From positions 310,001 to 374,000 of the forward strand of contig NZ_CP025000.1 in assembly GCF_002808045.1 (NCBI RefSeq): a DNA stretch of 64,000 nucleotides, given 5' to 3'. Below are positions 23,209 to 32,435 of the stretch, piece after piece (position 1 is the stretch's first letter; every line of letters starts with the position of its first letter). The position numbers were made by a program, and so were the translations under genes. A model generated the notes under the pieces. It was not told the DNA's origin. It worked only from the letters and a program-made list of their open reading frames with translations, and did not search any database. The stretch comes from Idiomarina sp. X4. GTDB taxonomy: Bacteria > Pseudomonadota > Gammaproteobacteria > Enterobacterales > Alteromonadaceae.

Positions 23209-24249
23209 TTATTTTAGTGTCGCAGCAAATGCCAACATTCTATCCAGCGGTACCATCGCTTTTTCTCCAAGCTCTGGATCGACATGAATTTCATGTTCTT
23301 TCCCACCCGTTTCAAGCGCCTGCTCAATCGCTTTAAGACCGTTCATCGCCATCCACGGACAATGCGCACAGCTTCGGCATGTTGCGCCATTACCGGCCGT
23401 TGGTGCCTCAATAAAGGTCTTGTTTGGTTGCAGTTGCTGCATTTTATAGAAAATGCCTTTATCCGTCGCAACAATAAAGGTGTCGTTAGGCAGTTCCTGG
23501 CTCGCTTTAATAAGCTGCGATGTTGAGCCAACAGCATCGGCCATTGCGACAATATTTTCTGGAGACTCTGGGTGTACTAAAATAGCCGCATCAGGGTGCA
23601 ACGCCTTCATGTCTTTGAGCGCTTTGGCTTTAAATTCGTCATGCACAACACAGGCACCTTGCCATAACAGCATATCTGCGCCCGTTTCACGGGCAATATA
23701 GCCGCCTAAATGCTTGTCAGGCGCCCATAAAATTTTCTCGCCTTTGGCATCTAAGTGATCAACCAGCTCTAACGCCATGCTTGAGGTAACGACCCAATCA
23801 GCTCGCGCTTTGACAGCTGCTGAGGTATTTGCGTAAACCACAACCGTGCGATCCGGATGCTGGTCACAAAATTCTGAGAACTTTTCCGGAGGGCAGCCTA
23901 AATCTAGTGAACACTCGGCATCTAACGTAGGCATTAACACCTGTTTATTCGGTGTCAGTATTTTCGCCGTCTCTCCCATGAAGCGAACACCCGCAACAAT
24001 GAGCTTTTTCGCCGGATGGTCACGACCAAAGCGCGCCATTTCTAGCGAGTCAGCAACACAACCGCCTGTCTCTTCAGCCAGCGCCTGAATGTCAGGGTCA
24101 GTGTAGTAATGTGCCACTAAAACCGCATCTTTCTCTTCAAGAAGCGCTTTAATGTGTTCAACCGTTTCCTGTTTTTCTTCAGGCGTCAACGGCTTGGGTT
24201 TTGGTGGAAACCGATAGTCAAGGGTATCCAGCGTTTGAATCTCAGTCAT
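23209..24249 (-). CDS. nadA: Quinolinate synthase A
   Basis: A 346-residue NadA that condenses iminoaspartate with dihydroxyacetone phosphate to quinolinate in NAD synthesis. The three ligands of the 4Fe-4S cluster are evident: a Cys of AECSLDLGC, the Cys of QGACVVH and a Cys of the ATCRSCAHC segment. HYYTDPDIQ near residue 55 is the family signature. I chose the ATG at 24249 (MTEIQ), because the longer frame to 24270 starts with TTG and the resulting length matches E. coli (347). It is a single gene between the gltB promoter region and the tRNA-Lys pair. Confidence 0.95.
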   Translation of the reverse strand: MTEIQTLDTLDYRFPPKPKPLTPEEKQETVEHIKALLEEKDAVLVAHYYTDPDIQALAEETGGCVADSLEMARFGRDHPAKKLIVAGVRFMGETAKILTPNKQVLMPTLDAECSLDLGCPPEKFSEFCDQHPDRTVVVYANTSAAVKARADWVVTSSMALELVDHLDAKGEKILWAPDKHLGGYIARETGADMLLWQGACVVHDEFKAKALKDMKALHPDAAILVHPESPENIVAMADAVGSTSQLIKASQELPNDTFIVATDKGIFYKMQQLQPNKTFIEAPTAGNGATCRSCAHCPWMAMNGLKAIEQALETGGKEHEIHVDPELGEKAMVPLDRMLAFAATLK

Positions 24250-24345
24250 GGTATTACAGCTTATGTCCAAGTGTTCGTTATAACGTGGCGGCTAGTATAG
24301 TCGAATTCAAGAGGGGGTTGTAGTTAAGTTATCAGAAAGAAGAGG

Positions 24346-24421
24346 TGGTGGGTTGTGCAGGATTCGAACCTGCGACCAATTGATTAAAAGTCAACTGCTC
24401 TACCAACTGAGCTAACAACCC
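24346..24421 (-). tRNA. tRNA-Lys (anticodon TTT), copy 2
   Basis: A 76-nt tRNA on the minus strand: acceptor GGGTTGT, D-arm AGCTCAGTTGGTAGAGC, anticodon loop CTTTTAA (TTT), T-loop GGTTCGAATCC, encoded CCA. It is identical to the copy at 24451-24526 and lies downstream of it on the same transcript. Confidence 0.96.
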
Positions 24422-24450
24422 ATAATTCTGATTTTTTTAGCATTAGCGAG

Positions 24451-24526
24451 TGGTGGGTTGTGCAGGATTCGAACCTGCGACCAATTGATTAAAAGTCAAC
24501 TGCTCTACCAACTGAGCTAACAACCC
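24451..24526 (-). tRNA. tRNA-Lys (anticodon TTT), copy 1
   Basis: A 76-nt tRNA, identical to the copy at 24346-24421, with a 29-base spacer. Tandem duplication of tRNA-Lys is common in fast-growing gammaproteobacteria. Being nearest the promoter, it is transcribed first. Confidence 0.96.
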
Positions 24527-24570
24527 AACGCTAATTATTCGTTACCAGTTCTGCTTGGCAACGGCGGCAT

Positions 24571-24598
24571 AGTTTACTGAAATAACGCGCTTATGCAA
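24571..24598 (-). promoter_or_regulatory. Candidate promoter of the tRNA-Lys pair
   Basis: On minus, TTGCAT (24593-24598) and TAAACT (24571-24576) are spaced by 16 bases and followed by a GC-rich discriminator (GCCGCCG), the stable-RNA promoter style. Both hexamers are imperfect. Confidence 0.35.
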
Positions 24599-24660
24599 CT
24601 TAAAATTGAAAAAAACTGTCTGACTGATTAATTCACGAACACATGTTGCGCTCGTGTTAG

Positions 24661-25419
24661 TTAATTCAGTCGTTGCTTGGCTAAATTTGCTTCAGTACTA
24701 TCCGGGTACTCACTAATGACTTGCTCGTAATAACGCTTTGCATCAGCGGTGTTACCCTGGTCATTTGCGATAGCACCAAGCTTCAATAAACAGTCACCAC
24801 GCTTATTACTGTCAGGGTAGTCTTTTACTACCGTCATGAACTGTTGTTCAGCTTTACCATATTCTTGCTGAGCAAAGAAAAGCTGTCCAAGCCAGTAATG
24901 GGCGTTTGGCGCATAAGTAGAGTTAGGAAAGCTCTCCAAAAAGGACTGGAAAGCAGGAATGGCGGCGTCATAACGCTTATCTTCCAAAACCAACGCAATG
25001 GCTTTGTCGTAAGCATCATTTTCACTCAAGCTTGCTGAATAACTGCTGCCATCAGCTTGCGTCGGTACCTGCTGCATATTGGAATAACCTGCGCCGGCAT
25101 CATTACTCTGGCTATTGTTGTCCTTTAACTGATTAAAGCGACGATCAATTTCCTGATACAGCTCGCGCTGGCGTTGTAAAAGTTGTTCCAATTGATAGGC
25201 ATGCTCTTCAGTTATCCCTCTTAATTCTGCAACATCTTGTTGAACGGAATTAAGCTGATCCATCATGTTGAGTTGTGCACTGGATCGAGCCTCAAGCATG
25301 CGCTCGATTTGATCCAGACGCTTTTCAACGTCACCTGAAGAAGAAAGACCCGAAACAGGCGCCTGGGCTAAAGCAAGCCCAGGCACCAATAAACTGACAG
25401 CTAACAGCGTTTTTTTCAT
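24661..25419 (-). CDS. cpoB: Tol-Pal system protein CpoB (YbgF)
   Basis: A 252-residue periplasmic protein: signal peptide 1-18 (cut after LALA), N-terminal trimerising coiled coil at about 25-100 rich in Gln/Glu/Leu, a short linker, then tetratricopeptide repeats from about 130 (AIPAFQSFLESFPNS, HYWLGQLFFAQQEYGKA, KRYYEQVISEYPDS). In E. coli CpoB links Tol-Pal outer-membrane constriction with PBP1B septal synthesis. It is the last gene of the tol-pal operon, 22 bases after pal. Confidence 0.93.
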   Translation of the reverse strand: MKKTLLAVSLLVPGLALAQAPVSGLSSSGDVEKRLDQIERMLEARSSAQLNMMDQLNSVQQDVAELRGITEEHAYQLEQLLQRQRELYQEIDRRFNQLKDNNSQSNDAGAGYSNMQQVPTQADGSSYSASLSENDAYDKAIALVLEDKRYDAAIPAFQSFLESFPNSTYAPNAHYWLGQLFFAQQEYGKAEQQFMTVVKDYPDSNKRGDCLLKLGAIANDQGNTADAKRYYEQVISEYPDSTEANLAKQRLN

Positions 25420-25441
25420 GAACTATCCGTCTAATTTAGGA

Positions 25442-25978
25442 TTAGTACACTAAAACCGCACGACGGTTTTTCGCGTATGCACTTTCAGTTGACGCATCAA
25501 CTAAAGGCTTTTCTTCACCGTAAGATACGGTTGAAGTTTGAGAGTCCTGAACTCCTAAGTTGTGCAAGTAGCTTTCAACCGCTTGTGCACGACGCTCGCC
25601 AAGTGCGATGTTGTACTCAGGCGTACCACGCTCATCAGCGTGACCTTCGATAACCACTTTCACAGACGGGTTCTTAACTAAGTAATCTGCGTGCGCAGCT
25701 AATAGCTCTGCGTATTCAGATTGTACGTTAGACTTATCGAAAGCAAAGTAAACAATGTGTTCTTTGCGCAATGCTTCCATTTTCTCTTGACGTTGTTCTT
25801 CAAGCGTTTTTTGACGCTCAGCCGCACCAACTTCAACACCAGAATCTTGTTCTGCTTGTTGATTCGTTTCCTGACCTGAGCCCATACCTGAATCGGTTTC
25901 CTGGTTTGAGCTACATGCGGCCAGAGTTGCCATTGGTACAACGATTGCCAGAGCTTTAAAAAGTTTATTAAGCTGCAT
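25442..25978 (-). CDS. pal: Peptidoglycan-associated lipoprotein Pal
   Basis: A 178-residue outer-membrane lipoprotein with lipobox LAAC (Cys22), a Gln/Glu-rich linker at about 25-70 and a C-terminal OmpA-like domain that grips peptidoglycan. The motif VVIEGHADERGTPEYNIALG carries the Asp and Arg that bind diaminopimelate. It binds TolB and CpoB as part of the system that holds the outer membrane to the wall and closes it at division. The gene follows tolB by 48 bases. Confidence 0.96.
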   Translation of the reverse strand: MQLNKLFKALAIVVPMATLAACSSNQETDSGMGSGQETNQQAEQDSGVEVGAAERQKTLEEQRQEKMEALRKEHIVYFAFDKSNVQSEYAELLAAHADYLVKNPSVKVVIEGHADERGTPEYNIALGERRAQAVESYLHNLGVQDSQTSTVSYGEEKPLVDASTESAYAKNRRAVLVY

Positions 25979-26026
25979 CCTTTTCGTCCTTATCGTTTAA
26001 TCGAACAATTCAACCATTCAGGCTAT

Positions 26027-27376
26027 TTACATAAATGGCGACCAAGAGGGAGACTTAACTTCCCCATCAGACGCCGGTAACCGCGCTTTAAAACGTCCAT
26101 CGGTTGATACCAATGCTAGTACTTGCTTGTTATTGTGCGTTGTACTGTATATCACCATACTACCATTCGGTGCGATACTTGGTGACTCATCCAAAGACGT
26201 TTTTGTTAAAACCTGCATTGTTCCTCTTGGGAACTCTTGCTTAGCTATATGATAGTTCCCTCTGGTACGGTTTACCAGAATCATGTCTTTACCAGACGGA
26301 GCTACCGTACCACCTAAGTTCTGCTCACCTTCGAACGTCAGTCGGCGAACTTGACCTGACGACAACTCTACATTGTAAAGCTGCGGTCTACCGCCACGCT
26401 CTGACGTAAATACTAGCGACTTTCCGTCAGGTGTCCAACTTGGTTCTGTATCAATCGTACGATTCCGCGTAACTCGTTGCAAGTTTTTCGTTTTTATATC
26501 GAAAACATAGAGTTCCGGGTTACCGTCCTTTGACAATACCATGGCCAATTTTGAGCCGTCTGGTGAGAACACAGGATTACCATTGATCCCCGGAAATGAC
26601 GTCAGTTTTTCACGACGAGTGGTGTAAATATCCTGCATGAATATCTCCGCCGTTTTATTCTCAAAGCTCACGTAGACCAGCTTGTTACCGTCTGGTGACC
26701 ATGACGGGGACATTAATGGCTCAGGGCTGCGCAATAAGATTTTTTCATTCGCACCGTCGTAGTCAGCAACTGCCAACTTATAAGGGTAACGGTCATCATG
26801 GTTAACAGTGACGTAGGCAATTTTTGTCATAAACGCGCCTTTTTCACCAGTCAGCGCTTCATACACAACATCCGAAATTCGGTGCGAATAGCTACGAAAT
26901 TGATCACCATCAATAACACTTGAACGAGAATCAAGCACATGGTCATTGCTTTGCACCAGTTCGCCATTACGCAGCATTTGGGCATTACCACCGGTAATCT
27001 GGCCGCGTAACACATCAATAAGTTCAAATTTAACCATATAGCGGTCAACTGAATACGGTTCAACCGAACCAACTAATACGGCTTCAACCCCCATTTTGGC
27101 CCAGGCCGAATAGTCAATATCACCGTCTTTTGTTGGACGCTGAGGCATTGCCGTTGTGGGAATAGGGTTAAACCGACCACTGCGTCTTAAGTCAGCAGCA
27201 ATAACGTCAGTTAAGTTACCGGGCGGTTGCCCCTCACCTTTCCATTCAAAAGGAACCACAGCAATAGGTCGCGCCGTGTCGATACCTTCAGTAATGACAA
27301 TTTCCAGCACGCCGGCGCGGGCGGAACTCATCACTACAAACAGTAAGGCTATGGCTTGAAATACGATTTTTTTCAT
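26027..27376 (-). CDS. tolB: Tol-Pal system beta-propeller protein TolB
   Basis: A 449-residue periplasmic protein with a signal peptide (cut after about residue 21, SSARA). An N-terminal alpha/beta domain at about 30-165 is followed by a six-bladed propeller made of repeated [19 protein letters not shown] blades (near 225, 270, 315, 355 and 400). TolB bridges TolA and Pal. The last blade ends KSPSWSPFM. It lies 12 bases after tolA in the operon. Confidence 0.96.
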   Translation of the reverse strand: MKKIVFQAIALLFVVMSSARAGVLEIVITEGIDTARPIAVVPFEWKGEGQPPGNLTDVIAADLRRSGRFNPIPTTAMPQRPTKDGDIDYSAWAKMGVEAVLVGSVEPYSVDRYMVKFELIDVLRGQITGGNAQMLRNGELVQSNDHVLDSRSSVIDGDQFRSYSHRISDVVYEALTGEKGAFMTKIAYVTVNHDDRYPYKLAVADYDGANEKILLRSPEPLMSPSWSPDGNKLVYVSFENKTAEIFMQDIYTTRREKLTSFPGINGNPVFSPDGSKLAMVLSKDGNPELYVFDIKTKNLQRVTRNRTIDTEPSWTPDGKSLVFTSERGGRPQLYNVELSSGQVRRLTFEGEQNLGGTVAPSGKDMILVNRTRGNYHIAKQEFPRGTMQVLTKTSLDESPSIAPNGSMVIYSTTHNNKQVLALVSTDGRFKARLPASDGEVKSPSWSPFM

Positions 27377-27388
27377 TGGTCACCCTAA

Positions 27389-28285
27389 TTACAACTGTGG
27401 CTTAACAGTCAGTTTGATTGTACTCATCTGCTGATAAATTTCCGGGTCTTCAGACACCGGTAACGTATTTGCTTTCAGCACCGCATTGCGAGCCGAGCGG
27501 CATACACTGGCATCACCGCTTCCGGTATCGACCGACTTAACAAACCCGCTCGGCGCAACACTAATAGTTAACTCGCATGACTTACCCTGCATGGAATCAT
27601 CGACGGTCCAGTTACGCTGAATGGTCTGTCTTATAAGCGCTTGGTACTTTTCAATTTCACTCAGCACTTGTTGACGTCTTGCCGCCTGACGACGCGCACG
27701 TTCTTCTTCCATTTCTTTTTTCAACTGAGCTTCTCGTTCAGCGGCACGACGCTCTGCTTCTTCGCGTTTGCGACGCTCTTCAGCCGCTCTTCGTTCAGCT
27801 TCTTCCGCTTCTTTTCTTCGACGCTCTGCCTCTTTAGCTGCCGCTTCTGCTTTTGCTCGCTCTTCCGCTAGGCGCTGTGCTTCTTTCTTAGCTTGTTCAG
27901 CTTCTTTGCGAGCTTGTGCCGCTTCCTGACGTTCGATTTCCTGCTGCCGCTCTATTTCTTTTTGACGCTGCTCTTCGCGTTCTCTTGCTTTACGTGCTTC
28001 CTCAGCTCGACGTTCTAAACGCTCAATTCGACGTTGTTCAGCAGCCTCAGCTTCCGCCTTTTGACGTTGAATTCGCTCAACTTGTTCCTGAACTTTTGAC
28101 TTATCTACCGAAACCGCACTGACAATTTCTTCCGAAGGCTCTAACTCACTTTGATTCAAGTTAACTTCCATCGCCTCCGGAGTCGATGGGGTAAACTCAA
28201 AGCTAATGAGCAACACACCGGCTATAACAGCGTGTATTGCTATCGAGTATATGAGCGGTAACGTTAAGCTCTCCGATTTATCCAC
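27389..28285 (-). CDS. tolA: Tol-Pal system protein TolA
   Basis: A 298-residue inner-membrane protein. There is one N-terminal TM helix at about 9-29. Domain II is a very long helix at about 60-205, extremely rich in Glu, Ala, Arg and Lys. The C-terminal domain III at about 210-298 contains the paired cysteines (SCELTISV and ASVCRSA) typical of TolA. It uses the proton-motive force via TolQ/TolR to reach Pal-TolB across the periplasm. The A/E/K/R repeats are low complexity, so long false frames appear on the other strand. Two bases separate it from tolR. Confidence 0.95.
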   Translation of the reverse strand: MDKSESLTLPLIYSIAIHAVIAGVLLISFEFTPSTPEAMEVNLNQSELEPSEEIVSAVSVDKSKVQEQVERIQRQKAEAEAAEQRRIERLERRAEEARKAREREEQRQKEIERQQEIERQEAAQARKEAEQAKKEAQRLAEERAKAEAAAKEAERRRKEAEEAERRAAEERRKREEAERRAAEREAQLKKEMEEERARRQAARRQQVLSEIEKYQALIRQTIQRNWTVDDSMQGKSCELTISVAPSGFVKSVDTGSGDASVCRSARNAVLKANTLPVSEDPEIYQQMSTIKLTVKPQL

Positions 28286-28287
28286 AA

Positions 28288-28716
28288 CTACTCTTCCGAC
28301 GAATCTGTCATTAAACCAACTGACGGCACACCTGCTCGCTGCAGCAGAACCATGAGTTGTACAATTTGATTATAAGATACCGCACCATCGCCATTCACCA
28401 TAACCGGCGTATCAGGCTCCACCTGTAAATGGGCAGCCACCAACGTTGCAAGCTCGTCGGCCCGCATTGGCGTATCCTGGCTATCCCCTTGGTTTAGATA
28501 ATAACGACCTTCGGCATCTACCGAGGCAACCAACGGCGGTTTACTGTCCTCTGACAGTGGCTCTGCCGTCGCTTTAGGTAAATCGACCTTTACCCCTTGA
28601 GTAATTAACGGTGCCGTTACCATAAAAATAATAAGAAGAACGAGCATCACATCAATGTATGGCACCACGTTTATCTCAGCAACCGGCTTACGCCGTTTGC
28701 GCGGCATGACCATCAT
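28288..28716 (-). CDS. tolR: Tol-Pal system protein TolR
   Basis: A 142-residue ExbD/TolR protein. A basic cytoplasmic start (RKRRKP) precedes one TM helix containing the proton-path aspartate (INVVPYIDVMLVLLIIFMVT), then a periplasmic domain. It couples proton flow to TolA movement together with TolQ. The ATG overlaps the tolQ stop by four bases (ATGA); a second in-frame ATG three codons on is also possible. Confidence 0.95.
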   Translation of the reverse strand: MMVMPRKRRKPVAEINVVPYIDVMLVLLIIFMVTAPLITQGVKVDLPKATAEPLSEDSKPPLVASVDAEGRYYLNQGDSQDTPMRADELATLVAAHLQVEPDTPVMVNGDGAVSYNQIVQLMVLLQRAGVPSVGLMTDSSEE

Positions 28717-29423
28717 AGTGACTCACCTTCCACTTTCTCTTTTGATGACTTTGCCAATGCCTGACGCTGCAGTATAGAAGTAAACTCGTCAATAAAGTTC
28801 ATGTACTGGCCATCTATTTTTTCCGCACGCGTCGTAAAGCGGTTAAATGCGATCACCGCTGGTATCGCCGCAAATAAGCCCAAAGCGGTTGCTATAAGCG
28901 CTTCAGCGATACCCGGCGCAACCATAGCAAGCGTTGCTTGTTGCACGGCACCTAATGCGATAAACGCATTCATAATACCCCATACTGTACCAAACAAGCC
29001 GATATAAGGGCTGATAGATCCAATGGTTGCCAGCGTTCCTAAATGGCTGTCGAGCTTTTCCATTTCTCTGGCATGCGCAACGCGCATTGCGCGGAAGGCA
29101 CTTTCCAGCATGGATTGGTTGTTTCCGCCCGATTGATTTCGCAGACGAGCAAACTCTTTAAAGCCTGAATGAAACATCAGCTCCATACCCCGGGCGTTTT
29201 TTGCACGCGCAGAAATTTCTTGATACAAGCGCGCAAGGTCTACCCCAGACCAGAAGCGATCTTCAAATTTTAGCGCATCTTTTTGCGCCTGGTTGAGCAC
29301 TTTTCGGCGTTGAAATATCAATACCCAGCCCCAAACCGACATGGCGAGTAAGATAACCATAACCAGCTTCACTAATAAGCTGGCTTGCAAAAATAAGTCA
29401 ATAAAAGATAGCTCTGCTTGCAC
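28713..29423 (-). CDS. tolQ: Tol-Pal system protein TolQ
   Basis: A 236-residue MotA/TolQ/ExbB-family channel protein with three TM helices, at about 16-36, 136-156 and 170-192, and a large cytoplasmic loop. The third-helix region APGIAEALIATALGLFAAIP carries the conserved small and threonine residues of the proton path. It forms the motor with TolR. It starts three bases after the ybgC stop. Confidence 0.95.
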   Translation of the reverse strand: MQAELSFIDLFLQASLLVKLVMVILLAMSVWGWVLIFQRRKVLNQAQKDALKFEDRFWSGVDLARLYQEISARAKNARGMELMFHSGFKEFARLRNQSGGNNQSMLESAFRAMRVAHAREMEKLDSHLGTLATIGSISPYIGLFGTVWGIMNAFIALGAVQQATLAMVAPGIAEALIATALGLFAAIPAVIAFNRFTTRAEKIDGQYMNFIDEFTSILQRQALAKSSKEKVEGESL

Positions 29424-29426
29424 GCT

Positions 29427-29837
29427 CTAAACCTCTGTCTCAATACGCGATAAAATAGATGTCGGAATAGCTACAGGTTTCATTACCGAGTTATCAACAC
29501 ACGCAGCAGTTACAACCGCCGAGCAATGAACACTGCCATCTTTTCCCAAAACATTTTGTTTAAACATTAACGACGCTTTTTTCTTTTTTATAACGTCAAC
29601 AGTTACTGTTAGCTCTTCGTTGAATCGAGCTGCTTTTTTTAAATCAAGCTCAACCTTACGCACCACAAAGGCTATATTGTGAGCTAACCAAGTGTCCTGT
29701 TCAATCCCTAAAGAGCGTAACCATTCTGTTCTGGCCCGCTCAAGGAATTTGAGATAATTGGCATAATAAACAATACCACCTGCATCGGTGTCCTCATAGT
29801 ACACACGAATAGGCCATTCAAACTGATACTGAGACAT
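29427..29837 (-). CDS. ybgC: Acyl-CoA thioesterase YbgC (Tol-Pal associated)
   Basis: A hotdog-fold thioesterase of about 136 residues. The signature YYEDTDAGGIVYYANYLKF includes the catalytic Asp. YbgC hydrolyses short acyl-CoAs in other bacteria and nearly always leads the tol-pal operon, as here. I chose the ATG at 29837, with GAGG 6 bases upstream; an in-frame GTG at 29843 is an alternative. It is the promoter-proximal gene of the ybgC-tolQRAB-pal-cpoB operon. Confidence 0.93.
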   Translation of the reverse strand: MSQYQFEWPIRVYYEDTDAGGIVYYANYLKFLERARTEWLRSLGIEQDTWLAHNIAFVVRKVELDLKKAARFNEELTVTVDVIKKKKASLMFKQNVLGKDGSVHCSAVVTAACVDNSVMKPVAIPTSILSRIETEV

Positions 29838-29995
29838 TATCACCTCGGGTAAAGTTCTGAAAAGTTACGGTAATGTAATAATTTGTAAAGAAAGCGCCAA
29901 AAGTGTCGCTGGTTAAATTATCAACAGACTTTTTTTTATGACAGAACTGAAACATAAAAACAAAATACCACTGTTTTATATGCTATTTTTAATTT

Positions 29996-30004
29996 TGTTA
30001 TAAT
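29996..30004 (+). promoter_or_regulatory. Candidate extended -10 promoter (plus strand)
   Basis: TGTTATAAT at 29996-30004 is a perfect extended -10 element in very AT-rich DNA. No plus-strand gene lies within the gap, so if used it would make a longer form (about 210 nt) of the putative small RNA that ends at 30222. AT-rich background makes chance occurrence likely. Confidence 0.3.
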
Positions 30005-30080
30005 TATGTTGCGCTTTTTTTGAGCAGCTTCACCTTACTACGAATTAGTTTTTCTAATGCGAGAAAGCAATTTTTCTTGT

Positions 30081-30108
30081 TTGATCAAGCGCCTATAATA
30101 CTTATAAT
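30081..30108 (+). promoter_or_regulatory. Candidate promoter of the putative small RNA
   Basis: TTGATC (30081-30086) and a perfect TATAAT (30103-30108) with 16-base spacing. A second TATAAT lies at 30094-30099 but has no suitable -35 partner. Predicted transcription start is about 30115-30117. Confidence 0.5.
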
Positions 30109-30115
30109 ACGCCAC

Positions 30116-30222
30116 ATATCACAGACGAAGAGATTGGTTGTCACTTCTTCTTAGATTGTTCCCTGGATTTAACTTCCTTCTTGTTGTTCTATTTGCCCGT
30201 ACTTTTGTGCGGGCTTTTTTTT
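30116..30222 (+). ncRNA. Putative small regulatory RNA between ybgC and ruvB
   Basis: The 387-base gap 29838-30224 separates divergently placed minus-strand operons and contains no plausible coding frame. On plus it has a promoter-like element, about 80 bases of largely unstructured pyrimidine-rich sequence (CTTCTTC and ACTTCCTTCTT, able to pair with Shine-Dalgarno sequences) and a strong terminator ending at 30222. No plus-strand gene needs that terminator. This is the layout of an Hfq-type trans-acting small RNA. I compared it from memory with Spot 42, RyhB, GcvB, CyaR and FnrS and saw no convincing match. The predicted length is about 107 nt. Confidence 0.55.
30195..30222 (+). terminator. 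Strong plus-strand intrinsic terminator
   Basis: Stem GCCCGTAC (30195-30202) with GTGCGGGC (30207-30214), one G-U pair and a TTTT loop, followed by eight T's (30215-30222). On minus there is no T-run, so it does not serve ruvB. Confidence 0.88.
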
Positions 30223-30224
30223 GC

Positions 30225-31244
30225 CTATTTATCAGGTTTCAATCCGAAGTGCTGGTAAGCTCTTGGCGTTGCCAGGCGACCTCGCGGCGTTCTTTGTAAA
30301 AACCCCTGTTGAATAAGGTAAGGTTCCAGCACATCTTCAATGGTATCTTTTTCTTCACCAATTGCCGCCGCAAGATTATCAAGCCCGACAGGACCCCCCA
30401 TAAATTTTTCCATAATGGCTAATAGAAGTTTGCGATCCATGTAATCAAAGCCAGCGTGATCAACATCGACCATCGTGAGTGCTGCGTTCGCGGTTTCCTG
30501 GTCAATTTCACCATTACCTTTAACTTCGGCGTAGTCGCGCACCCGACGTAACAGTCGATTAGCAATTCTTGGTGTTCCTCGCGAACGTCGTGCTATTTCT
30601 TTAGCGCCGCCCTCTTTCATTGTCACGTTCATAAAATGGGCTGAGCGCGACACAATATCGGTTAATTCTTCTACGTCATAAAACTCAAGCCGCTGCACAA
30701 TACCAAAGCGATCGCGCAGTGGTGATGTCAAAGCACCAGCTCGAGTGGTGGCCCCCACCAAAGTAAAAGGCGGTAAGTCGAGCTTAATTGACCGGGCTGC
30801 TGGCCCCTCGCCAATCATTATATCCAGCTGGTAATCTTCCATTGCCGGATACAAAATTTCTTCAACAACGGGGCTTAACCGATGAATTTCATCAATAAAA
30901 AGAACATCGTGCTCGTCTAAGTTCGTCAACAATGCCGCTAAATCGCCAGCCTTTTCCAGAACAGGTCCTGAAGTTGTTTTAATATTAACGTCCAGTTCAT
31001 TAGCAACAATGTTTGCCAGCGTAGTTTTCCCCAGTCCCGGTGGACCAAAAATTAATAAATGGTCAAGCGCTTCCTGCCTTTTCCGAGCAGCCTCAATAAA
31101 AATCGCCATTTGTTCAACGACGTGTTTTTGACCCGTATATTCATCCAGCTTTTTCGGGCGAATAGCACGATCAATGGCTTCATCGTCACCCTGTACATCG
31201 GCTTCAACAATTCGGTCAGTTGGAATGTGGTCGGCTTCTATCAT
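30225..31244 (-). CDS. ruvB: Holliday junction branch migration ATPase RuvB
   Basis: A 339-residue AAA+ hexameric motor that drives branch migration together with RuvA. Walker [12 protein letters not shown] is near residue 62, Walker [10 protein letters not shown] near 113, sensor 1 [18 protein letters not shown] near 160 and a winged-helix C-terminal domain from about 260. It is nine bases after ruvA in the yebC-ruvC-ruvA-ruvB order typical of gammaproteobacteria. No minus-strand terminator is visible just after it. Confidence 0.97.
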   Translation of the reverse strand: MIEADHIPTDRIVEADVQGDDEAIDRAIRPKKLDEYTGQKHVVEQMAIFIEAARKRQEALDHLLIFGPPGLGKTTLANIVANELDVNIKTTSGPVLEKAGDLAALLTNLDEHDVLFIDEIHRLSPVVEEILYPAMEDYQLDIMIGEGPAARSIKLDLPPFTLVGATTRAGALTSPLRDRFGIVQRLEFYDVEELTDIVSRSAHFMNVTMKEGGAKEIARRSRGTPRIANRLLRRVRDYAEVKGNGEIDQETANAALTMVDVDHAGFDYMDRKLLLAIMEKFMGGPVGLDNLAAAIGEEKDTIEDVLEPYLIQQGFLQRTPRGRLATPRAYQHFGLKPDK

Positions 31245-31253
31245 CGCTTTACC

Positions 31254-31871
31254 TTAAGACAGCTCTTTTAATGCCAGTCGTATCAGAACTTCACTGCTAT
31301 GTTCAGCAGAGTACACTTTCTGAATGGCTTTTTCAGCTTGATTTTCTTTATAACCAAGAGCCACTAAGGCACTCACCGCATCGGCTCTGGTATCAGCCGG
31401 ATGAATACGAGCGTCAACGCCCTTATTATCAACCGGCATCGCATCCGTAGCGGGTGTTGCAGAAGCCCAGTCTTTCAGTCGGTCACGCATTTCAATCACT
31501 AACCGCTCGGCGGTTTTTTTGCCAACGCCCGGCAGTTTCACCAACCGGCTGACGTCATTCTGGTTCACTGCAAATACAAACTCGTCAGCGGACATCCCCG
31601 ATAAAATGCCAAGCGCCAACTTTGGCCCCACGCCTTGCGTTTTTATCAACAGCCGAAATAAGGAGCGCTCTGAGTTCGAGTTAAAGCCATACAGTAGTTG
31701 AGCGTCTTCCCGAACCACAAAATGCGTCACCAGTGTCACCGGTTCGCCTGTGGCTGGCAGGTCGTAAAAACAGGTCATGGGTAACTGGACTTCATAGCCG
31801 ACGCCATTCACATCAACCAAAACTTCTGGTGGTTGTTTGGCTAGCAGCGTACCTCGAATTTGTCCTATCAC
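31254..31871 (-). CDS. ruvA: Holliday junction DNA helicase subunit RuvA
   Basis: A 205-residue junction-binding protein that forms a tetramer and recruits RuvB. It has an N-terminal OB fold ([10 protein letters not shown]), two helix-hairpin-helix segments ([15 protein letters not shown] and [19 protein letters not shown]) and a C-terminal RuvB-binding domain after a flexible linker at about 140-155. It starts with GTG, supported by GAGAGGA upstream and by alignment to the usual MIG N-terminus. Confidence 0.96.
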   Translation of the reverse strand: MIGQIRGTLLAKQPPEVLVDVNGVGYEVQLPMTCFYDLPATGEPVTLVTHFVVREDAQLLYGFNSNSERSLFRLLIKTQGVGPKLALGILSGMSADEFVFAVNQNDVSRLVKLPGVGKKTAERLVIEMRDRLKDWASATPATDAMPVDNKGVDARIHPADTRADAVSALVALGYKENQAEKAIQKVYSAEHSSEVLIRLALKELS

Positions 31872-31892
31872 AAGAGTCCTCTCCCTATAAAA

Positions 31893-32429
31893 TTAACGTA
31901 GCCGACCACGAACGGTTTTCTTCGCTGCCCCTGACATTTTCAGCAAACTTCCTGCGCTTTGCGCATGACATAGTGCAACGGCGAGCGCGTCTGCAGCGTC
32001 CGCCTGGGGTGTTTTCTGTAAGTTGAGTAGCGCAACCACCATGTGCTGTACTTGTTCTTTTTCTGCGCCACCATTACCGACAACGGCTTGTTTTATTTGT
32101 CGCGCTGAGTACTCCGCCACCGGCAGTCCTGCCCTTGCGGCCGCTACTATTGCAGCGCCTCGCGCCTGCCCCAACTTCAGTGCTGAATCAGGATTTTTCG
32201 CCATAAACACTTGTTCAATAGCAAATTCGGTGGGACTAAACTGAGTGATTAATTCACTAACACTGTCATGAATCAAGCGTAACTTATCGGCAAGCGACAG
32301 CGGCTTTGTCGGCGAGCCTGTCGCACGAATACAACCACTGCCTAAATAATGAAATTTACGACCATGCTTTTGAATAACGCCATATCCAGTTAACCGTGAG
32401 CCTGGGTCAATACCTAATATGACGCTCAT
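31893..32429 (-). CDS. ruvC: Crossover junction endodeoxyribonuclease RuvC
   Basis: A 178-residue Holliday junction resolvase with an RNase H fold. Catalytic acids are visible: Asp8 in [12 protein letters not shown], the Glu of [11 protein letters not shown] near residue 68 and Asp pairs in [14 protein letters not shown] near 140. It lies six bases after yebC and 21 before ruvA. Confidence 0.96.
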   Translation of the reverse strand: MSVILGIDPGSRLTGYGVIQKHGRKFHYLGSGCIRATGSPTKPLSLADKLRLIHDSVSELITQFSPTEFAIEQVFMAKNPDSALKLGQARGAAIVAAARAGLPVAEYSARQIKQAVVGNGGAEKEQVQHMVVALLNLQKTPQADAADALAVALCHAQSAGSLLKMSGAAKKTVRGRLR

Positions 32430-32435
32430 GAGTCC

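Noticed and set aside
24346-24526. Two near-identical 76-base direct repeats, CRISPR-like at first sight
   Set aside because: Both are complete tRNA-Lys genes with encoded CCA.
24600-24660. Terminator of the tol-pal operon after cpoB
   Set aside because: A partial dyad and a run of seven T's on minus are present, but they are about 18 bases apart and the stem is imperfect.
27641-28122. Open frames on plus rich in Phe, Leu and Ser opposite tolA
   Set aside because: They are the complement of the Glu/Ala/Lys/Arg-rich TolA helix and not genes.
30001-30222. 6S RNA or CsrB/RsmZ-type RNA in the ybgC-ruvB gap
   Set aside because: There is no long terminal pairing as in 6S RNA and only one GGA motif, so neither family fits.
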